Shown here piece by piece: positions 53,738 to 62,139 of a stretch of 64,000 nt of DNA. How positions within the stretch are numbered: position 1 is the stretch's first letter; each line of letters starts with the position of its first letter. The DNA is from Caulobacter mirabilis (GTDB lineage: Bacteria; Pseudomonadota; Alphaproteobacteria; Caulobacterales; Caulobacteraceae): positions 4,484,001-4,548,000 of the forward strand of contig NZ_CP024201.1 of the NCBI RefSeq assembly GCF_002749615.1, written 5' to 3'. A model generated the notes under the pieces. It had not been told where the DNA came from. It made no database searches and saw only the letters and a list, made by a program, of their open reading frames with translations. Both the position numbers and the translations under genes were made by a program.

Positions 53738-54163
53738 ATGACGACACGCCCCCTGCTCTTTGACAGCCCCTTTCTGCTGGGGTTCGACCATACGCGAACC
53801 CTGATCGAACGCGCCGCGAAAGCCGCCACGGAAAGCTACCCGCCCTACAATGTGGAAGCGCTCGACGATGGCGGCGTCCGGATCAGCCTCGCCGTGGCCG
53901 GATTCGCCCCCGAGCAGATCGAGGTCCAGGTCGAGGGCCGGCAGCTCACGGTCGCCGGCAGGCGCGGAGACGGCTCTGACGCCGTGGAAAAGGCCTACCT
54001 GCACCGCGGCATAGCAGCGCGGGGGTTCATCCGGGCCTTCGTCCTCGCCGACGGCATGGTCGTGTCCGGCGCGACCTTGCAGCACGGGCTTTTGCACATC
54101 GATCTGAGCCGCCCCGAGCCAGAGCGGCTCATCCAGAAGATCCCCATCCGGACTGCGGAGTAA
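53738..54163 (+). CDS. small heat shock protein Hsp20 (IbpA-like)
   Basis: A 141-residue alpha-crystallin-type chaperone. It opens with LFDSPFLLGFDHTRTLIER, typical of proteobacterial IbpA. The alpha-crystallin domain covers about 38-125 (YNVEALDDGGVRISLAVAGF, IEVQVEGRQLTVAGRR, YLHRGIAARGFIRAF) and the C-terminal IxI motif is in KIPIRTAE. It binds unfolding proteins until DnaK/ClpB act. The ATG at 53738 gives the family start; upstream codons are shadow. DUF1150 follows, as often in alphaproteobacteria. Confidence 0.93.
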   Translation: MTTRPLLFDSPFLLGFDHTRTLIERAAKAATESYPPYNVEALDDGGVRISLAVAGFAPEQIEVQVEGRQLTVAGRRGDGSDAVEKAYLHRGIAARGFIRAFVLADGMVVSGATLQHGLLHIDLSRPEPERLIQKIPIRTAE

Positions 54164-54245
54164 CCCTGAGGCTTACCGGAATGGCGCCCGAGCCGGCTGA
54201 ACCGGCGGCTCATGGCCGCGTTCCATCATTGAAGGAGGTGGTCTT

Positions 54246-54503
54246 ATGACGCCCCAACTGCTGACGAAGGAAGCTTTCGCCGCTCTCGGCGCCCCCGACC
54301 TGGTCTATGTCCGGCCGATCAGCGCCGCCGAGATCATGGCCGATGCTCCAGCCGCCGCCCTGCAGGGCTTCGACCTGGACCCCACCCAGACCCTCTATGC
54401 GGTGCACCGCGCCGATGGCGAACGCCTCGCCGTGATGGGTGATCGTGACTCGGCCGTCGCCGCCGCACTGGCCCATGAGCTGGCGCCGGTCTCTGTCCAC
54501 TAG
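54246..54503 (+). CDS. DUF1150 family protein
   Basis: An 85-residue protein with the DUF1150 pattern: LTKEAFAALGAPDLVYVRPI, a middle ISAAEIMAD and the end LYAVHRADGERLAVMGDRDSA. The family is restricted largely to alphaproteobacteria and is usually found directly after an hsp20 gene, as here (82 bases). A very strong ribosome site (GAAGGAGGTGG, 54231-54241) precedes the ATG. It is presumably co-induced in heat stress; biochemical function is unknown. Confidence 0.9.
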   Translation: MTPQLLTKEAFAALGAPDLVYVRPISAAEIMADAPAAALQGFDLDPTQTLYAVHRADGERLAVMGDRDSAVAAALAHELAPVSVH

Positions 54504-54504
54504 C

Positions 54505-54531
54505 AGAAAACGCGCGGCCGTCAGGCCGCGC
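54505..54531 (-). terminator. rho-independent terminator overlapping the ptsN stop codon
   Basis: On the minus strand GCGCGGCC (54531-54524) pairs with GGCCGCGC (54519-54512) and is followed by GTTTTCTGC. The ptsN stop codon lies in the loop. It ends the long rnd-lpt-rpoN-ptsN cluster. Confidence 0.65.
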
Positions 54532-54985
54532 TCGGCTGGGCCTCGCGCGCGAGCAGCGCGTGGATCGCCTCGGCCGTGCGGGCCTGACGAAGCTGCTGAC
54601 GCAGGTCTCCCTGCCGCATCAGGCGCGACACCCGCGCAAGCGCCTGCAGGTGCTCCGTACGGCTTTCGGCCGGCGCGAACAGCGCGAAGATCAGGTCGAC
54701 GGGCTGGTCGTCCAGCGACTCGAACGGCGTCGGCGTCTCGAGGCGCATGAACACGCCGCGCACGGCCGTCAGGCCCGGTATCCGGGCATGGGGAATCGCG
54801 ACGCCGTGGCCGACTCCCGTCGAGCCCGCGGCCTCCCGCTCCAGCAGGGCGTCCAGCACGTCCTCGGACCTGATCCGCAGGTTCCGAGCGGCGATGTCGG
54901 CGACCGCCGACAAGACCTGACGCTTACTCCCGCCCCCCGCGCGCGGCGCAATCGCGCGCGGCTCCAGCAGGTCTCCGATGTTCAT
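54521..54985 (-). CDS. ptsN: nitrogen-regulatory PTS IIA protein PtsN
   Basis: A 154-residue EIIA-Ntr. The phosphorylated His is in GVGHGVAIPHARIPGL near residue 67; LEREAAGSTGVG and DLIFALFAPAE are also family blocks. It is the end receiver of the PTS-Ntr phosphorelay and tunes potassium transport, RelA/SpoT activity and sigma-54 related functions. The ATG at 54985 (MNIGDLLEPRAI) matches the family start. It follows hpf by 46 bases in the rpoN cluster. Confidence 0.93.
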   Translation of the reverse strand: MNIGDLLEPRAIAPRAGGGSKRQVLSAVADIAARNLRIRSEDVLDALLEREAAGSTGVGHGVAIPHARIPGLTAVRGVFMRLETPTPFESLDDQPVDLIFALFAPAESRTEHLQALARVSRLMRQGDLRQQLRQARTAEAIHALLAREAQPSAA

Positions 54986-55031
54986 ACGCGTCAAACTCGC
55001 AAGAAGCAGAAGGGTCAGGACGGGTTCGCCG

Positions 55032-55658
55032 TCAGGCGTTTGCCCGGGTTCCGTTGCCGTTCTGTGACTGAGTGCGTTCCGGATCGATCCAGCCGATGTT
55101 TCCATCCGGCCGGCGGTAGACCACGGACAATCCGCCGTGAGCGGCGTTCCTAAACACGATTGTACGGGATTCAGTCAAGTCGAGCTCCATGACCGCCATC
55201 GAAACGGTCATCGTCTTCAACGCTTCCTCTGTCTCGGCGATAATCATCGCGCTCGGCGGCGCGTGGCCGTCGACGCCGTCCCACTCGTCGACGTCCGCAT
55301 CGTCGTCCGGCGCCCGCAGGACGTACAGGGCGGCCGTTTCCGCCTGTTTGGCCGCGGCCTGGGACGAGTGGCTCTTAAGCCGCCGCTTGTAGCGGCGTAC
55401 GCGCGTCTCGATCTTTTCCAGCGCCTGGCCGAAGGCCGCGTGCGCGTCTGCGCCCAGCCCCTGGCTCTGCAGACGCTGGCCGGACGCCAGGGCGACCATG
55501 CAATCGACCTTGAAGGAGAAGCCCTCCTTGGTCACGACCACATCGGCCGAGCCGCCGCGGTCGAAGTACTTGCCAATGGTTTCGGTGATTTCGTCGCTAA
55601 CCCGCTCACGCAGGGCTTCGCCGACGTCGACGTGCTTGCCGGAGACTTGCACTTGCAT
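55032..55658 (-). CDS. hpf: ribosome hibernation promoting factor, long form
   Basis: A 208-residue protein. The N-terminal HPF/RaiA domain (MQVQVSGKHVDVGEALRERV, AAFGQALEKIETRVRRYKRRL) binds the 30S decoding site. A linker and a C-terminal dimerisation domain (MAVMELDLTESRTIVFRNA, GLSVVYRRPDGNIGWIDPE) make it the long form, which by itself joins 70S ribosomes into 100S dimers. The position between rpoN and ptsN is conserved, although exoD is inserted here. Confidence 0.94.
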   Translation of the reverse strand: MQVQVSGKHVDVGEALRERVSDEITETIGKYFDRGGSADVVVTKEGFSFKVDCMVALASGQRLQSQGLGADAHAAFGQALEKIETRVRRYKRRLKSHSSQAAAKQAETAALYVLRAPDDDADVDEWDGVDGHAPPSAMIIAETEEALKTMTVSMAVMELDLTESRTIVFRNAAHGGLSVVYRRPDGNIGWIDPERTQSQNGNGTRANA

Positions 55659-55732
55659 GCGAATAGAACGCGCCCGCGGCCGTTAGGTGTCAAGTTAACG
55701 CGGCGCTGCTCGCCGGTTTGTGAGCGGCCCCC

Positions 55733-56353
55733 TCAGGCCATGCCCAGAGCCTCGCTCGCCTTGCGGAAGATGAGCAGCGCGGCGTGACCGCCGATGATCA
55801 GCAGACCCGCGCTGATCCCGGTGATGAGGAACCCCAGCACCGCCAGCAACCCGTCCCGCTGGACGAGCGAAAGGCCGAACGCCGCGATCGCCGCGGCCGG
55901 CGGCATGTTGCCGAGAAAGATCGGCAGCGAGAGCACGACGGCCAGCAGGAAGCAGGTCAATCCGATCACCCGGTCGCCGATCGGGCCGAACATGAAGCCA
56001 AGCCTCGGGCGCGACACCTTCTCGACCCGTTCCAGGACCGGGATGATCCGCTCGAACGCCTTGGCGAACGTGGCGCGGGGCATGGCGCGGGAGTCCACGA
56101 ACTTCGGCAGCCAGGGGCTGCGGATCCCCACCGCGATCTGCGGCGTGATCACCAGCAGCGGGATCGCCAGGAAGGTCGAGGAGCCCGGCGGCAACGGCAG
56201 CCAGTTTGGCGCCGAGAAGAAGAACAGCAGCGCCCCGAACGCCCGGGGCCCGAACCGATGCACGACCTCGCCGACCGTCACGACCGGATCGGGATCGTCG
56301 CAGATCTCACGGAGGATGGACGACAGCGTCTGCCGCTTCTCGATGGGTGTCAT
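55733..56353 (-). CDS. exoD: ExoD family exopolysaccharide synthesis membrane protein
   Basis: A 206-residue protein. A cytosolic N-terminal part with VTVGEVVHRFGPRAFGALLF and the PGSSTFLAIPLLVITPQIAVG block is typical of ExoD. Three to four hydrophobic helices follow (VIGLTCFLLAVVLSLPIFLG, PPAAAIAAFGLSLVQ, LLAVLGFLITGISAGLLIIG). ExoD is needed for exopolysaccharide and nodule invasion in Sinorhizobium, but its molecular role is unclear. It sits between rpoN and hpf on the same strand, 35 bases after rpoN. Confidence 0.88.
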   Translation of the reverse strand: MTPIEKRQTLSSILREICDDPDPVVTVGEVVHRFGPRAFGALLFFFSAPNWLPLPPGSSTFLAIPLLVITPQIAVGIRSPWLPKFVDSRAMPRATFAKAFERIIPVLERVEKVSRPRLGFMFGPIGDRVIGLTCFLLAVVLSLPIFLGNMPPAAAIAAFGLSLVQRDGLLAVLGFLITGISAGLLIIGGHAALLIFRKASEALGMA

Positions 56354-56388
56354 TCAGGGCTCCGACGCCCAGTGAAACACAGAACGCT

Positions 56389-57885
56389 TCAGACCGCTGC
56401 GCGCAGCATCCGACGACGCTCGACCGACGATGGAATCCGCATCGCCTCGCGGTACTTGGCGACGGTGCGGCGGGCGATGTCGACGCCGGCCTCCTTGAGA
56501 ATGTCGACGATGGCGTCGTCCGAATGGACGTCGGCCTCGGCCCGCTCGGCGTCGATCAGCTGGCGGATGCGATGCCGCACGCTCTCCGCCGAATGGGCCT
56601 CCCCGCCGGCCGACGAGGCGATCGCCGAGGTGAAGAAGAATTTCATCTCGAACAGGCCGCGCGGCGTGGCGATGTACTTGTTCGAGGTGACCCGGCTGAC
56701 CGTGCTCTCGTGCATGCCGATGGCGTCGGCGACGGTCTTGAGGTTCAGCGGGCGCAGGTGCTCGACGCCGAAGGCCAGGAAACCGTCCTGCTGGCGAACG
56801 ATCTCGCTGGCCACCTTCAGGATGGTGCGGGCCCGCTGATCCAGGCTCTTCACCAGCCAGTTGGCGTTGGCCAGGCAGTCGGACACGAAGGTCTTGTCGG
56901 CGTCGCTGCGCGCGCCGCCGGCGATCCGGGCGTGATACCGCTTGTCGACCAGCACCCTGGGCAGGGTGTCGGTGTTGAGTTCGACATGCCAAAGCCCGCC
57001 CGCGCCCTCGCGGACGAAGACGTCGGGCGACACCGGCTGCGAGGGCTCGCCGCCGAACGCCGCGCCGGGGCGGGGCGTCAGGGCTTTCAGCTCGCCGATC
57101 ATGTCGCGCAGGTCGTCGTCGTCCACGCCGCAGACCTTGCGCAGGCCGGCCATGTCGCGACGGGCGAGCAGGTCGAGGTGATCCAGCAGCGCCGCCATGG
57201 CGGGGTCGAGGCGGTTGCGCTCCCTGAGCTGCAGCGCCAGGCATTCACGGACATCGCGCGCCATGACGCCGGTCGGCTCGAAGCCCTGCAGCACCGTCAG
57301 GACCCGCTCGACCAGATCCATCCCGCAACCGAGGCGTTCGGCGATCTCGAACAGATCAGCGCGCAGGTAGCCGCCATCGTCGGCGGCGTCGATGAGCACG
57401 GCGGCGACCGCGCGCTCGGGGTCGCTCAGCCGGGCGACCGCGAGTTGATCGTGCAGATGTTCTGAGAGGGTCTTCTCACGCGATAGCCGCCCCTCCAGGT
57501 CATCCTCGCCGTCGAACCCGCCCCCGGCGCCGGTGCGCGACCAGTCGATCTGACCGCCGGCCTGGGCCGGTTCGTCGCCGCCGTCACGGGTCGCGCGCTC
57601 GCCGGGAGACAGATCGTCGGGCGTCGCGTCCAGCTCGGCCGCGGCGGCATGGTCGGGCGTCGAATCGAGGGCGTACTCGGCCGCTTCCGGCGGCGCGGCG
57701 TCGGGAGCCTCGGCTTCCGCCTCGCGATCGTCGCGCTGGAGCAGCGGATTGCGCTCAAGCTCGGCGTCGACATAGGCCTCGAGCTCGAGGTTGGTCAGTT
57801 GCAGCAGCTTGATCGCCTGCTGCAGCTGCGGCGTGATGACCAGTCCCTGGCCTTGCCGAAGCTCAAGTCTTGGCCCGAGCGCCAC
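56389..57885 (-). CDS. rpoN: RNA polymerase sigma-54 factor
   Basis: A 498-residue sigma-54. Region I is Gln/Leu-rich (TPQLQQAIKLLQLTNLELEA), region II is acidic, and the DNA-binding part has the helix-turn-helix (DAIGMHESTVSRVTSNKYI) and the invariant RpoN box ARRTVAKYRE. It directs activator-dependent transcription of nitrogen, flagellar and stalk genes in Caulobacter relatives. The start is GTG at 57885 (MALGPRLELRQGQGL). lptB is 115 bases upstream. Confidence 0.96.
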   Translation of the reverse strand: MALGPRLELRQGQGLVITPQLQQAIKLLQLTNLELEAYVDAELERNPLLQRDDREAEAEAPDAAPPEAAEYALDSTPDHAAAAELDATPDDLSPGERATRDGGDEPAQAGGQIDWSRTGAGGGFDGEDDLEGRLSREKTLSEHLHDQLAVARLSDPERAVAAVLIDAADDGGYLRADLFEIAERLGCGMDLVERVLTVLQGFEPTGVMARDVRECLALQLRERNRLDPAMAALLDHLDLLARRDMAGLRKVCGVDDDDLRDMIGELKALTPRPGAAFGGEPSQPVSPDVFVREGAGGLWHVELNTDTLPRVLVDKRYHARIAGGARSDADKTFVSDCLANANWLVKSLDQRARTILKVASEIVRQQDGFLAFGVEHLRPLNLKTVADAIGMHESTVSRVTSNKYIATPRGLFEMKFFFTSAIASSAGGEAHSAESVRHRIRQLIDAERAEADVHSDDAIVDILKEAGVDIARRTVAKYREAMRIPSSVERRRMLRAAV

Positions 57886-58000
57886 GCCTCTCTCCCGCCC
57901 CCTTGCGAAATCGTAGGGAGGCAGGATCGGCGCTGAAGGTTAACGCCGCCCTTAAGTGGCCCCCTTCTTGCATCACGCGGCGCCCCTCGGACGCCGGCGG

Positions 58001-58747
58001 CTAGTTGAAGCGGTCGCCCAGATAGACCCGGCGCACGTCCGGGTTGTCGACGATCTCTTGCGGCGCCCCCTCGAAGAGCACCTCGCCGGCATGGATGATC
58101 GAGGCCCGGTCGATGATGTCGAGCGTCTCGCGCACATTGTGGTCGGTGATCAGGATCCCGATGCCGCGCCCCTTCAGGTAGCCGATCACCTCGCGGATGT
58201 CGGCGATCGCCAGAGGGTCAATGCCCGCGAACGGTTCGTCGAGCAGCATGAAGCTGGGCTCGCTGGCCAGGGCCCGGGCGATTTCGACCCGCCGCCGTTC
58301 GCCGCCCGACAGCGACACCGCCGGCGAGGCCTTCAGGTGCGCGATGCGCAGCTCATCCAGCAGGGCCAGGGTCGTCTCGCGCGCCTTGAAGGAATCCTTC
58401 TCGCGCATCTCAACAACAGCGAGGACGTTTTCCTCGACCGTCATGCCGCGGAAGATCGAGGCTTCCTGCGGCAGGTAGCCGACCCCCATCCGCGCCCGCT
58501 GGTACATGGGCAGGGTGGTGATGTCCCGTCCGTCCAGGATGATCGAGCCCTGGTCGACGGGGATCAGCCCGGTGATCATGTAGAAGCAGGTGGTCTTGCC
58601 GGCGCCGTTGGGCCCCAGCAGGCCGGCGACCTCGCCGCGGGCCAGCTTCAGGCTCACGCCGCGGACGACCTGGCGCTCGCCGAACGCCTTGGTCAGACGA
58701 GTGACGACGAGCCCTTCGCCCGCTCCCTGTTCGGACGCGGTCGACAC
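58001..58747 (-). CDS. lptB: LPS export ABC transporter ATP-binding protein LptB
   Basis: A 248-residue ABC ATPase. Walker A is LLGPNGAGKTTCFYMITG, the signature is SLSGGERRRVEIARAL and Walker B is FMLLDEPFAGIDPLA. It powers LptFG to pull lipopolysaccharide from the inner membrane onto the LptC-LptA bridge. The start is GTG at 58747, directly against the lptA stop codon (58748-58750), so translation is coupled. Confidence 0.95.
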   Translation of the reverse strand: MSTASEQGAGEGLVVTRLTKAFGERQVVRGVSLKLARGEVAGLLGPNGAGKTTCFYMITGLIPVDQGSIILDGRDITTLPMYQRARMGVGYLPQEASIFRGMTVEENVLAVVEMREKDSFKARETTLALLDELRIAHLKASPAVSLSGGERRRVEIARALASEPSFMLLDEPFAGIDPLAIADIREVIGYLKGRGIGILITDHNVRETLDIIDRASIIHAGEVLFEGAPQEIVDNPDVRRVYLGDRFN

Positions 58748-59269
58748 TTAGCGTTTGCCTTGCTCGTTCGGGTAGAAGACGCCGCGAACCCGGCCAGGCT
58801 TGTTCCGCCCCTTGGCCGCGGACGTCATGTTCGCTTCGCCGGTGCCGGTGTTGATCACCATCCGGTCGCCGCGCACGACGCTCTTGCCCTGCACAACAAT
58901 GACGTTGCCGGTCAGGACGATGGTCTGGTTCCCGAAGGTGTAGACGGCGTCGTCCGCCCGGACCGTGCGCTCGGGCGTGACGAAGTAGACTTGGCCGTTG
59001 GCCTCCATGCGATCGCTCGTGCCGCAGCTGTCGCCGCTCTTGCGCGCGAACAGCTTGACGGTGTCGGCGCGCAGGCGGGTGGCGGCCTGCAGGGCTTCGA
59101 CGGCGCCGCTCCAGGTCGTCTGGCACTGGCTCTGGACCGTGACCGACGAGTCCGCGGTGATGTCGATCGGCGCCCGGGGGTCAAGCTGGGCTGAAGCCGG
59201 GCCGGCCGCCAGAGCCAATCCCGCCGTCGCGGCGACCGCGAGCCCAAGTTTCGTACCGGCGCTTCTCAT
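58748..59269 (-). CDS. lptA: LPS transport periplasmic protein LptA
   Basis: A 173-residue OstA-like beta-jellyroll protein with a signal peptide (cleavage after GPASA). Motifs are PIDITADSSVTVQSQCQTTW, DAVYTFGNQTIVLTGNVIVVQ split at VLTGNV, and VVRGDRMVINTGTGEANM. LptA subunits form the bridge that carries LPS across the periplasm. The ATG at 59269 has GGGGAG five bases upstream and is preferred; an ATG at 59290 would add seven residues. It lies between lptC and lptB. Confidence 0.92.
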   Translation of the reverse strand: MRSAGTKLGLAVAATAGLALAAGPASAQLDPRAPIDITADSSVTVQSQCQTTWSGAVEALQAATRLRADTVKLFARKSGDSCGTSDRMEANGQVYFVTPERTVRADDAVYTFGNQTIVLTGNVIVVQGKSVVRGDRMVINTGTGEANMTSAAKGRNKPGRVRGVFYPNEQGKR

Positions 59270-59299
59270 GCGCGCTCCCCAGATGATCATGCGCCTGTC

Positions 59300-59923
59300 T
59301 TATTCCGGATTGACCCGCGTGCGAACCCTGCCGCGAAACTCGACACGGTCGCCCTTGTCCTTGACGGTGTAGCTGTCAGCCGCCACTCGGCCGACGGGGC
59401 CGTCGCTCTCGATCCCGCGCTGGCCGACGGCCTGGCCGGTGCGGGTGTCGATGATGGTGTCGTTGGTGGCCACGCGATTGCCGGCGCCGTCATCGATCCG
59501 AACGTCGCCGGTCAACCGCAGCAGCTGGGTCTTCTCGTCGTAAGACCCCTCGCGCGCCATGATCCGGCGCGGCATGGGCGTTTCCGCGCCGACCACCATG
59601 ATCGGCTCGCGGAGGGCCACCTGGCCTGGCGCGCGCTCGTCGCGTACAGCCTGTTCGGCCCCGATCAGGAAGCTTCGTCCGTCCTCGAGACGGCCTTGGA
59701 AACGGGCGCCGACCATGCGGATCACCGGGTCGTCGGACTTCACCGGCTTGGGCGCCTTCAAGGTGCTGGCCGCGACCATGCCGACCAGAACCAGCGCGAT
59801 CACGCCCATCGCCGCCGGCAGCCCCATCCGCAGACCGCGGATCAGCCGCTCCCGCCGCCGCCAGCGCGCGAACGCGGCGTCGCGGTCGATCGGCGCTGAG
59901 AGGGGGTGGGCGGCTTCGGTCAA
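59300..59923 (-). CDS. lptC: LPS export protein LptC
   Basis: A 207-residue bitopic protein. One membrane anchor (about 32-52, MGVIALVLVGMVAASTL) is followed by a periplasmic OstA-like fold (RMVGARFQGRLEDGRSFLIG, LRLTGDVRIDDGAGNRVATN). LptC takes LPS from LptBFG and passes it to LptA. The start is TTG at 59923, three bases past the rnd stop codon. The gene order rnd-lptC-lptA-lptB-rpoN is common in alphaproteobacteria. Confidence 0.9.
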   Translation of the reverse strand: MTEAAHPLSAPIDRDAAFARWRRRERLIRGLRMGLPAAMGVIALVLVGMVAASTLKAPKPVKSDDPVIRMVGARFQGRLEDGRSFLIGAEQAVRDERAPGQVALREPIMVVGAETPMPRRIMAREGSYDEKTQLLRLTGDVRIDDGAGNRVATNDTIIDTRTGQAVGQRGIESDGPVGRVAADSYTVKDKGDRVEFRGRVRTRVNPE

Positions 59924-59926
59924 GGG

Positions 59927-60544
59927 TCAGCTATGGGCGAAGATGTCGACCTCTTCCCAGCCGGCGAGATCCAATCGCGCACGGACGGGCAGGAAGTCGA
60001 AGGCGGCCTGGGCCAAGGCTTGGCGGTTCTCGCGGATCAGCATCGCCTCCAGCTTGGCCTTGACGCCATGGAGGTGCAGCACATCCGAGGCGGCGTAGGC
60101 CAACTGCTCCGGCGACAGGGATGCGGCGCCCCAGTCGGAACTCTGCTGCGCCTTGCTGAGATCGACGCCCAGCAACTCTTTCACCACGTCCTTCAGGCCA
60201 TGGCGGTCCGTGTAGGTGCGGGCGAGTTTCGAGGCGATCTTGGTGCACCAGACAGGGTTGGTCTCGACCCCCAGATGGCGTTCGAACATCGCGATATCAA
60301 ACCGGCCGAAGTGAAAAATCTTCAGCACCGACGGATCGGTCAGCAAGGCCTTGAGGTTCGGGCAGTCGTAGTCCGGGCGATTGAGGCGGACGACGTGGGC
60401 GTCGCCGTCGCCGGCCGAGATCTGCACGACGCACAGCGGATCGCGCGTCAGGCTCAGACCCATGGTCTCCGAATCGACCGCGACCGAGGCCGCTCCCGCG
60501 AACAGCCCGGCGGGAATGTCGCCTTCATGCAGATGGTTGGCCAC
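59927..60544 (-). CDS. rnd: ribonuclease D, short form
   Basis: A 205-residue 3'-5' exonuclease with only the DEDD domain. Exo I is SVAVDSETMGLS, Exo II is KIFHFGRFDIAMFERHLG and Exo III is LAYAASDVLHLHG (DEDDy type). HRDC domains are absent, as in the short alphaproteobacterial RNase D. It trims the 3' ends of stable RNAs. The start is GTG at 60544, with AAGGAG ten bases upstream; the longer open frame upstream crosses a noncoding region. Confidence 0.9.
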   Translation of the reverse strand: MANHLHEGDIPAGLFAGAASVAVDSETMGLSLTRDPLCVVQISAGDGDAHVVRLNRPDYDCPNLKALLTDPSVLKIFHFGRFDIAMFERHLGVETNPVWCTKIASKLARTYTDRHGLKDVVKELLGVDLSKAQQSSDWGAASLSPEQLAYAASDVLHLHGVKAKLEAMLIRENRQALAQAAFDFLPVRARLDLAGWEEVDIFAHS

Positions 60545-60703
60545 GTCCGGACCGCTCCTTCGTCTTACGCCACAGTCGATTGAAGAACCGGGGGCGCTCG
60601 CGGAGCGTCCGCGGCGTCTGGCGCGCTTCATCGCGCCGTTGTCCTTCCAAGCCCGACACATACTCCAGCCCGGCCACAGGTCCAGCGCAACTGGGCCTTT
60701 TTT
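60545..60703 (+). ncRNA. candidate small RNA ending at an orphan terminator
   Basis: No convincing protein-coding frame lies on the plus strand here, yet a strong terminator ends at 60703. GC-rich self-complementary segments occur in between (GGCGCGCTTCATCGCGCC near 60617). The 5' end is not known; 60545 is simply the border of the divergent rnd gene. No match to a known RNA such as 6S or SRP RNA is visible. Bases 60704-60873 hold nothing recognisable apart from the tRNA-Leu trailer. Confidence 0.3.
60679..60703 (+). terminator. orphan rho-independent terminator
   Basis: GGTCCAG (60679-60685) pairs with CTGGGCC (60691-60697, one G-T pair) over CGCAA and is followed by six T at 60698-60703. 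The T-run places it on the plus strand, where there is no annotated gene upstream; the neighbouring rnd gene runs the other way. Confidence 0.65.
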
Positions 60704-60873
60704 CTGGCGAATTCCCGCCATCCGGCGCTGAATGAACGATGTTTAATGCTCGTCGCCGAGTTCATGCGTCCGCGCATAGCCATCGCCAGGCATGACAATG
60801 ATGCAGGGTTTGGCAGATACTGGATCCGGCGACTTGATCGCTGGTCGGCATCACCGCTTCCTAGAAGGAAGGG

Positions 60874-60960
<87 letters not shown>

Positions 60961-61104
60961 CCGCCTGCGACCGGGAAGCCCGACCGCCGCGAAGGCGTGC
61001 CTCATAGGGCGCCCGGATCGGGCCGTCAACGGCGCATTGCACCTGACGTGCACATCCTCTATCGGGGCGCATACCCGTAAGGAATTTGTAGAGGCGCCGG
61101 CATC

Positions 61105-62076
61105 ATGCGTGGGCTCGTCACCGTCTTTGGAGGAACCGGCTTCGTGGGCCGGCAGGTCGTGCGGTCGCTCGCCCGTCAGGGTTGGCGCGTGCGAGTCGCC
61201 GCCCGGAACGTCGGTCGCGGCTATCGCCTGCGCATGCTGGGCGACGTCGGGCAGATCGAGGTGGTCCAGGCCAATGTTCGCAACGCCGCGTCGGTGGCGC
61301 GCGCGTTGGACGGCGCCGAAGCCTGCGTGAACCTGGTCGGCATCCTGTACGAGACCGGCCGCCAGCGCTTCCAGTCGATCCACGCCATGGGCGCCAAGCT
61401 GGTCGCGGAGACGGCCGCCCGGCAGGGAATCACCAACTTCGTCCAGATGTCGGCGCTGGGCGCCGACGCCGATTCGCCGTCGAAGTATGCGCGGACCAAG
61501 GCGATGGGCGAGACCGCCGTTCGCGAAAGCCTGCCCTCGGCGATCATCATCCGCCCGTCGGTCGTGTTCGGGCAGGAAGACGGCCTCTACAACAAGTTCG
61601 CCGCCCTCTCGACGTTCAGCCCCGCCCTGCCGCTGGTCGGCGGCGGCGAGACCCGCTTCCAACCGGTCTACGTCGGCGACGTCGCCGCGGCCGTGGCGAA
61701 GGCCCTGAGCCTGCCGGAAGCCGCCGGCCAGACCTACGAGCTGGGCGGTCCGGCGACCTACAGCTTCCGCGAGATGATGGAGTTCGTCCTGCGCGAGACC
61801 GGCCGCAGTCGCGTACTGCTGCCGCTGCCCTGGTTCGCGGCCAAGCTGGTCGGCCAGGTCGGCGACGTCCAGGCGGCGGTCCTGGGCGTGATCGCGCCGG
61901 TGCTGACCTCGGATCAGGTCGAACTGCTGCGCGCCGACAACGTGGTGTCCGGCCAGGCTCCGGGCCTCGCCGAACTGGGCGTCGAGGCCAAGACGGTGGA
62001 GGCGATCGCGCCGGCCTATCTCTATCGCTATCGCAAGGGCGGTCAGTACGCCGCCACGCCGGAAGGCGCCTTCTAG
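61105..62076 (+). CDS. complex I NDUFA9-type SDR family protein
   Basis: A 323-residue atypical short-chain dehydrogenase. The NAD(P) loop is VTVFGGTGFVGRQVVRSLA; the catalytic YxxxK is present as KYARTKAMGE, and IIRPSVVFGQEDGLYNKFA is a typical NDUFA9 block. Mitochondrial NDUFA9 binds NADPH at the junction of complex I, and alphaproteobacterial relatives have been associated with complex I or quinone metabolism. No nuo genes are nearby, so the link is from family only. It is divergent from tRNA-Leu. Confidence 0.85.
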   Translation: MRGLVTVFGGTGFVGRQVVRSLARQGWRVRVAARNVGRGYRLRMLGDVGQIEVVQANVRNAASVARALDGAEACVNLVGILYETGRQRFQSIHAMGAKLVAETAARQGITNFVQMSALGADADSPSKYARTKAMGETAVRESLPSAIIIRPSVVFGQEDGLYNKFAALSTFSPALPLVGGGETRFQPVYVGDVAAAVAKALSLPEAAGQTYELGGPATYSFREMMEFVLRETGRSRVLLPLPWFAAKLVGQVGDVQAAVLGVIAPVLTSDQVELLRADNVVSGQAPGLAELGVEAKTVEAIAPAYLYRYRKGGQYAATPEGAF

Positions 62077-62102
62077 GGCGACCTTTCCGAACCGGAGACA
62101 TG

Positions 62103-62135
62103 AAGCCCGGTCAGATCGCCTGACCGGGCTTTTTG
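62103..62135. terminator. bidirectional terminator between the NDUFA9-type gene and uppP
   Basis: A perfect 12-bp stem (62103-62114 with 62120-62131) over ATCGC is followed by a T-run on the plus strand (62130-62134). It lies between two convergent genes. Confidence 0.8.
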
Positions 62136-62139
62136 CTGC

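Noticed and set aside
57930..57955. TTAA-N8-TTAA upstream of rpoN as a CtrA site
   Set aside because: The CtrA consensus has seven bases between the halves; this has eight.
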